20,908 nt of DNA, taken from contig BJOX01000141.1 in assembly GCA_009731375.1 (NCBI GenBank), forward strand, positions 170,933 to 191,840, given 5' to 3'. A program made the translations under genes and the position numbers. How positions within the stretch are numbered: the first letter of the stretch is position 1; each line of letters begins with the position of its first letter. A model generated the notes under the pieces. The model made no database searches, was not told the origin of the DNA, and worked only from the letters and a program-made list of their open reading frames with translations. Shown here in pieces: positions 17,669-20,908 of the stretch. The stretch comes from Paulinella micropora (lineage: Eukaryota > Cercozoa > Imbricatea > Euglyphida).

Positions 17669-19433
17669 CTATGTAATATATGGCCAATTATTCATCAAGA
17701 GGACAGATATCACTGTTATACGTCTTTCTTTTTTTTTTTGCTTACTCGACGAAGAGCTGGAACTCGACGAAGAGCTGGAACTCGACGAAGAGCTGGAACT
17801 CGACGAAGAGCTGGAACTCGACGACGCAGAAGCCTGCTCCATGATTGACCACTTGGCAGGTTCATCGCAATCCTCGACGTCGCTGTCATCCGTCCAATCG
17901 CGGTCATTTTCACTGCTCCCGTACTTTGCCACTTTCTCCATTCATAAATCCAGTTGCTCGTGCAGTACACCATCCTTACTCCACTCCGGAACCCGGTTTC
18001 TACGAATTTGATCCGCTTGTGGAAGACCGATCCTGAAGCAGGCCATGTTCAGAGCCTACGAGATGTAATCATCAATATTATGACTGCATCATTAAATTGA
18101 TGATTGCATCACATATTGCAGATGGCATTAAATTGATGATTGCATCACATATTGCTGATGGCATCACATATTGATGATTACATCACATATTGCTGATTGC
18201 ATCACATATTGCTGATTGCATCTCATATTGCTGATTGCATCACATATTGCTGATGGCATCACATATTGCTGATGGCATCACATTAAGATGCAATCATAAG
18301 TGTGCCTACCAAAACGACGCGCTTGGCTTTCTTTTGTCTCGTGTCCAGTCGCCAGTACTCCATTGAAGAGATCATTCATGCTGAGCTGATCAACAAAAAG
18401 TTTATTATTCGCTTTTGCCTTGCCATCCCAAACTTTTTTCTCGCGTTCCAGGTCCACCTGGCTGTCGGCTTTCACCAACGCGAACTTAGTAAAGTTTTTG
18501 ACTGCCTGGCTGACACGCATGTTGTCTATCTCGACCAACGCCGTCCACCAGGGCATCTCAACTCCTTCGTAAGTAGAGTCTGGTATTGCGAGTACCTGCC
18601 AACAAGGCAGCAAGGCAAAGTTATAACAAAACAGAATATTGTTGCAGAACAGAACAATGATGAGATACCTTGACCTTGAAGGCAATTTTGCATTGAACAT
18701 CATCTGGCAAGAAGCAGGCAGTCAACACGTACAGATATTCCGAACGAGCCAGCTCCTGAACCTTCCACTCTCGGCACACAGTTGCTGGCGGCTCAGTCAG
18801 TTGAAACGGGCCGCGATACCAATCCTCCACGGATGCAGGTTGTGACTGTGACTTGCCTTCGTACGCTGCGCCACAGCTGCTGCAGAATCTACTGCTGACC
18901 CATGGTGCAATCGGCTGTTTGCAGTTGCCACAGGCATCGTCCCCCGGGGCAAGCGAAGATCTTTTCTGTTGCGCTTTACCGGTCGCGCGCAATGCTTTGC
19001 CTTTTGCAGTACAGGGCCTCAGCGCACGGCAGAACTTGCAAGAGGGAATGGTCATCCTTATCAATCGATACATAGTACTACACTTTTGGGACTGACAGAC
19101 CCAGTAGTACGGTACCTTGTGCATTTCCCCCTCCATCACAACCGTCCGGTAGCGCACTACGATCTTGATCTTCTTCTCGCCAGCCTCTGCCTCGTCTTCA
19201 TCCTCTGCCTCGCCAGCCTCTGCCTCGTCTTCGTCCTCTGTTCCTGCAACCTTACCAACCTTGCCAACGTCTGCATCTTCCAACAACTCCCGCAGCAACA
19301 AACCCAAAGTAGCCTCGGTAAGTGTTTCAGCCAGCTTGCTGCGGTAGAATCTGTAGGCCCTGGCCAGAAGGCGCAGCAAGCTGCGCCTGTCGTGCTTCAC
19401 TTCAAACGCTTCATTCAAAAACACACATGGCAT
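17669..19433 (-). CDS. Protein with two zinc-ribbon-like Cys clusters and a poly-Ser tail (spliced)
   Basis: Exons on the minus strand: 19433-18669, 18595-18310, 18032-17980 and 17923-17669. Introns are 73, 277 and 56 nt, with GTATCT, GTAGGC and GTAAGG donors; the frame is continuous. The last acceptor is AAAG. ATG 19433 is used as start, but upstream exons may belong. The N-terminus is basic, then an acidic EDEDEAEAGE repeat. Then come C-x4-C...C-x2-C (CQSQKC...CKFC) and C-x2-C-x13-C-x2-C (CGNC...CSSC), resembling zinc ribbons. Later parts (PWWTALVEIDNMRV, VDQLSMNDLFNGVLATG) are unrecognised. The last exon is acidic (DWTDDSDVEDCDE), then a Ser run coded by an 18-bp tandem repeat, then KQKKKERR. 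Function unknown; a nuclear or nucleic-acid-binding role is only a guess. Confidence 0.5.
17743..17831 (-). repeat. 18-bp tandem repeat coding for poly-Ser
   Basis: Four full units of GAAGAGCTGGAACTCGAC (17751-17822) plus partial units. In the favoured minus frame each unit reads six serines with mixed TCN and AGY codons. The other two minus frames are also open (RRVPAL and VEFQLF repeats). Confidence 0.9.
18061..18299. repeat. Minisatellite array 2 (19-bp units, inverted relative to array 3)
   Basis: About ten units of GCTGATGGCATCACATATT and variants. It lies inside the 277-nt intron of the zinc-ribbon gene. The reverse complement of the unit is the unit of array 3. Confidence 0.9.
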
Positions 19434-19465
19434 CTACGTCAACACCGCAGTAGCACAAGGCAATT

Positions 19466-19694
19466 AATGCAGTCACTTGTTAGTGATGCAATTGCAATGA
19501 GCAAATTATGTGATGCAATGAGCAAATTATGTGATGCCGTCAGCAATATGTGACTGCATCAGCAATATGTGATGCAGTCAGCAATATGTGATGCCATCAG
19601 CAATATGTGATGCCGTCAGCAATATGTGATGCCGGCAGCAATATGTGATACAATCAGCAATATGTGATACAATCAGCAATATGCGATGCAATCG
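19466..19694. repeat. Minisatellite array 3 (19-bp units)
   Basis: About ten units of AATATGTGATGCCATCAGC and variants, between the exon ending near 19716 and the ATG at 19433. Exact reverse complement of the array 2 consensus. Confidence 0.9.
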
Positions 19695-19715
19695 TAATAT
19701 TATATAGGAAGAAAG

Positions 19716-20225
19716 AACCATACCAAAGGAAACCCCAGGGAAATTCTCCCAGGTAAAGTGCTGAAGAAGCGCGCATAGGTAGCGTCGTCGTGGAAGCCAG
19801 GGGTCCGGACCTGTCGATTTCTTGCACTGGTAACACCCAGTCTCATGTCGACAGCTCTCATCACACAAACCCTCTGCCTCGTCCTCCTCGCCCTCCGATG
19901 AGCTGTCCGCAGCCGCTGCAGGCTGCACACTGTATGCTGTGTTGCTGTCTTCTCCCTCGGAGTCGGTAACATGATCCACTGTATAATCTTTTTCACTCAC
20001 CAGTCGATGATTATCTCCCAAGAACCATTTAAAGACAGGACAGACGCTACTCGTGAACTCCAAAATTAAAGGGAACATTCTCCATTTGATAAACTTGACC
20101 AGCTGGTTATGTCGCTTTGTGGTGTTTCGGTCACCTGAGTCTGCCTTCCAAGCCCTGTCAACAAGTACCGCGTCCATGAAAAGAAATGAGCACCCACGGC
20201 GCATGTAACTTACATTCGGGGGATA
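19716..20225 (-). CDS. Exon(s) of an unidentified acidic Cys-containing protein, possibly the 5' part of the zinc-ribbon gene
   Basis: The minus frame reads RRGCSFLFMDAVLVDRAW, then NQLVKFIKWRMFPLILEF, an acidic Ser/Glu region (DSSSEGEEDEAEG), then CDESCRHETGCYQC and RRRYLCALLQHFTWENFPG. It ends at a G/GTATGG donor near 19714, followed by array 3. An internal GTGAGT near 20002 and acceptors near 20140 may define smaller exons. The downstream ATG exon at 19433 does not match this donor's phase, so this may be a separate gene. Upstream lies a gap. Confidence 0.4.
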
Positions 20226-20243
20226 AATACGGGAATATTCCCC

Positions 20244-20283
20244 GGGGGGGGGGGGGGGGGGGGGTGGAAAAAANNNNNNNNNN
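20244..20283. other. Poly-G run (21) followed by 10-N assembly gap
   Basis: Twenty-one G at 20244-20264, TGGAAAAAA, then N at 20274-20283. It has the same signature as the other two gaps, on the opposite strand. Confidence 0.95.
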
Positions 20284-20329
20284 TCAGGTTGAGAAAAAAA
20301 CATTAATTAATTGCCTCTTCTCAACCTGA
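20284..20329. repeat. 12-bp perfect inverted repeat
   Basis: TCAGGTTGAGAA at 20284-20295 pairs exactly with TTCTCAACCTGA at 20318-20329 across a 22-nt AT-rich loop. It abuts the assembly gap, so part of a longer structure may be missing. Confidence 0.8.
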
Positions 20330-20386
20330 CTCAGCAACGATTGAGAAAGCTGCGCAAGTTCGATGAGAAAGGGGGCTATACACGAT

Positions 20387-20582
20387 CCGATTAGCTATAT
20401 GTGCTGCGATCAGCTATATATGATGCAATCAGCTATATATGATGCAATCAGCTATATACGATGCAATCAGCTATATATGATGCAATCAGCTATATATGAT
20501 GCAATCAGCTATATATGATGCAATCAGCTATATATGATGTAATCAGCTATATATGATGCAATCAGCTATATATATGATGCGG
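20387..20582. repeat. Minisatellite array 4 (19-bp units)
   Basis: About ten units of TATATATGATGCAATCAGC, the most homogeneous of the four arrays. It has the same orientation and core as array 3. It immediately follows a possible donor (G/GTAGAA at 20602) of the exon at the right edge. Confidence 0.95.
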
Positions 20583-20602
20583 TGCGTCTGACTGCATTCT
20601 AC

Positions 20603-20767
20603 CATGTGTCATAACGATCGAATCCCCACATGCCATTCTCTTGCCCTTTGGCGTTGCCCGATTGGAACTTGCAATCACTTCTTGATCCCACTTCTCCTTG
20701 TCGTGTGATAACTTACTTCCAAACTCCGCCGCCACCAAGTCCAACTGCTCTCGCTCCGTGGCCTCCG

Positions 20768-20798
<31 letters not shown>

Positions 20799-20908
20799 CT
20801 TCTTCTTCTTCTTCTTCTTCTTCTTCTTCTTCTTCTTCTTCTTCTTCTTCTTCTTCTTCTTCTTCTTCTTCTTCTTCTTCTTCTTCTTCTTCTTCTTCTT
20901 CTTCTTCT
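20603..20908 (-). CDS. Partial exon with a long Lys run, open at the window edge
   Basis: In the frame that stays open, the GAA repeat on the minus strand reads AAG, giving poly-Lys, then SEATEREQLDLVAAEFG, DKEKWDQEVIASSNRATPKG and GDSIVMTHG. It ends at a possible donor G/GTAGAA. An alternative stronger donor GTAAGT lies at 20716-20711. It may be the first visible exon of the gene whose other exons lie at 20225-17669. Unrecognised. Confidence 0.35.
20769..20908. repeat. TTC/GAA trinucleotide microsatellite running off the window
   Basis: An uninterrupted run of at least 46 TTC units to the last base. Its true length is not visible. It may be coding (poly-Lys or poly-Glu on the minus strand). 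Confidence 0.98.

Overview
This window is nuclear DNA from a eukaryote. Its protein-coding regions are split by short GT-AG introns, mostly 49-63 nt and sometimes about 73 nt. It carries a Ty1/copia retroelement, many microsatellites and no bacterial-type gene arrangement. Compact introns, low-complexity tracts (poly-E, poly-S, poly-K, RG repeats) and a copia element suggest a protist such as an alga or oomycete-like organism, or an early fungus. The sequence alone does not settle the lineage. Three 10-N assembly gaps all sit beside poly-C or poly-G runs.

Layout. (1) 288-2140, plus strand: a three-exon gene for a 581-residue protein with an acidic/basic linker and seven H-x3-C-x-C-x2-C motifs. 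It is followed by a pair of ~105-bp direct repeats flanking a perfect 15-bp hairpin, then a long CTAT microsatellite. (2) 2842-7310, plus strand: a multi-exon gene with an N-terminal SET (lysine methyltransferase) domain, a central region resembling transposase-derived DDE-like domains, and a C-terminus with RG repeats, poly-E and a RanBP2-type zinc finger. A consistent splice model gives about 1356 residues, but two introns are questionable and the gene may be decaying. A duplicated 3' flank with AATAAA signals follows. (3) About 7748-16400, minus strand: a decayed Ty1/copia element in circularly permuted order (integrase, RT, RNase H, polypurine tract, LTR-like copy, LTR-like copy, gag, spacer, unknown domain, protease). 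The start of the pre-integrase domain is present at both ends. (4) About 16400-20908, minus strand: exons of one or two zinc-ribbon/acidic genes, separated and flanked by four arrays of 19-20-bp minisatellites sharing a TGAT-N3-ATCA core. Two of these arrays are inverted relative to each other and lie in introns on either side of an exon block.

The cellular genes do not form a recognisable pathway. The points most worth attention are the SET plus DDE-like gene, the permuted copia element with a two-LTR junction, and the inverted intronic minisatellites. Exon boundaries were chosen by eye from splice dinucleotides and frame continuity; none is confirmed by transcript data.
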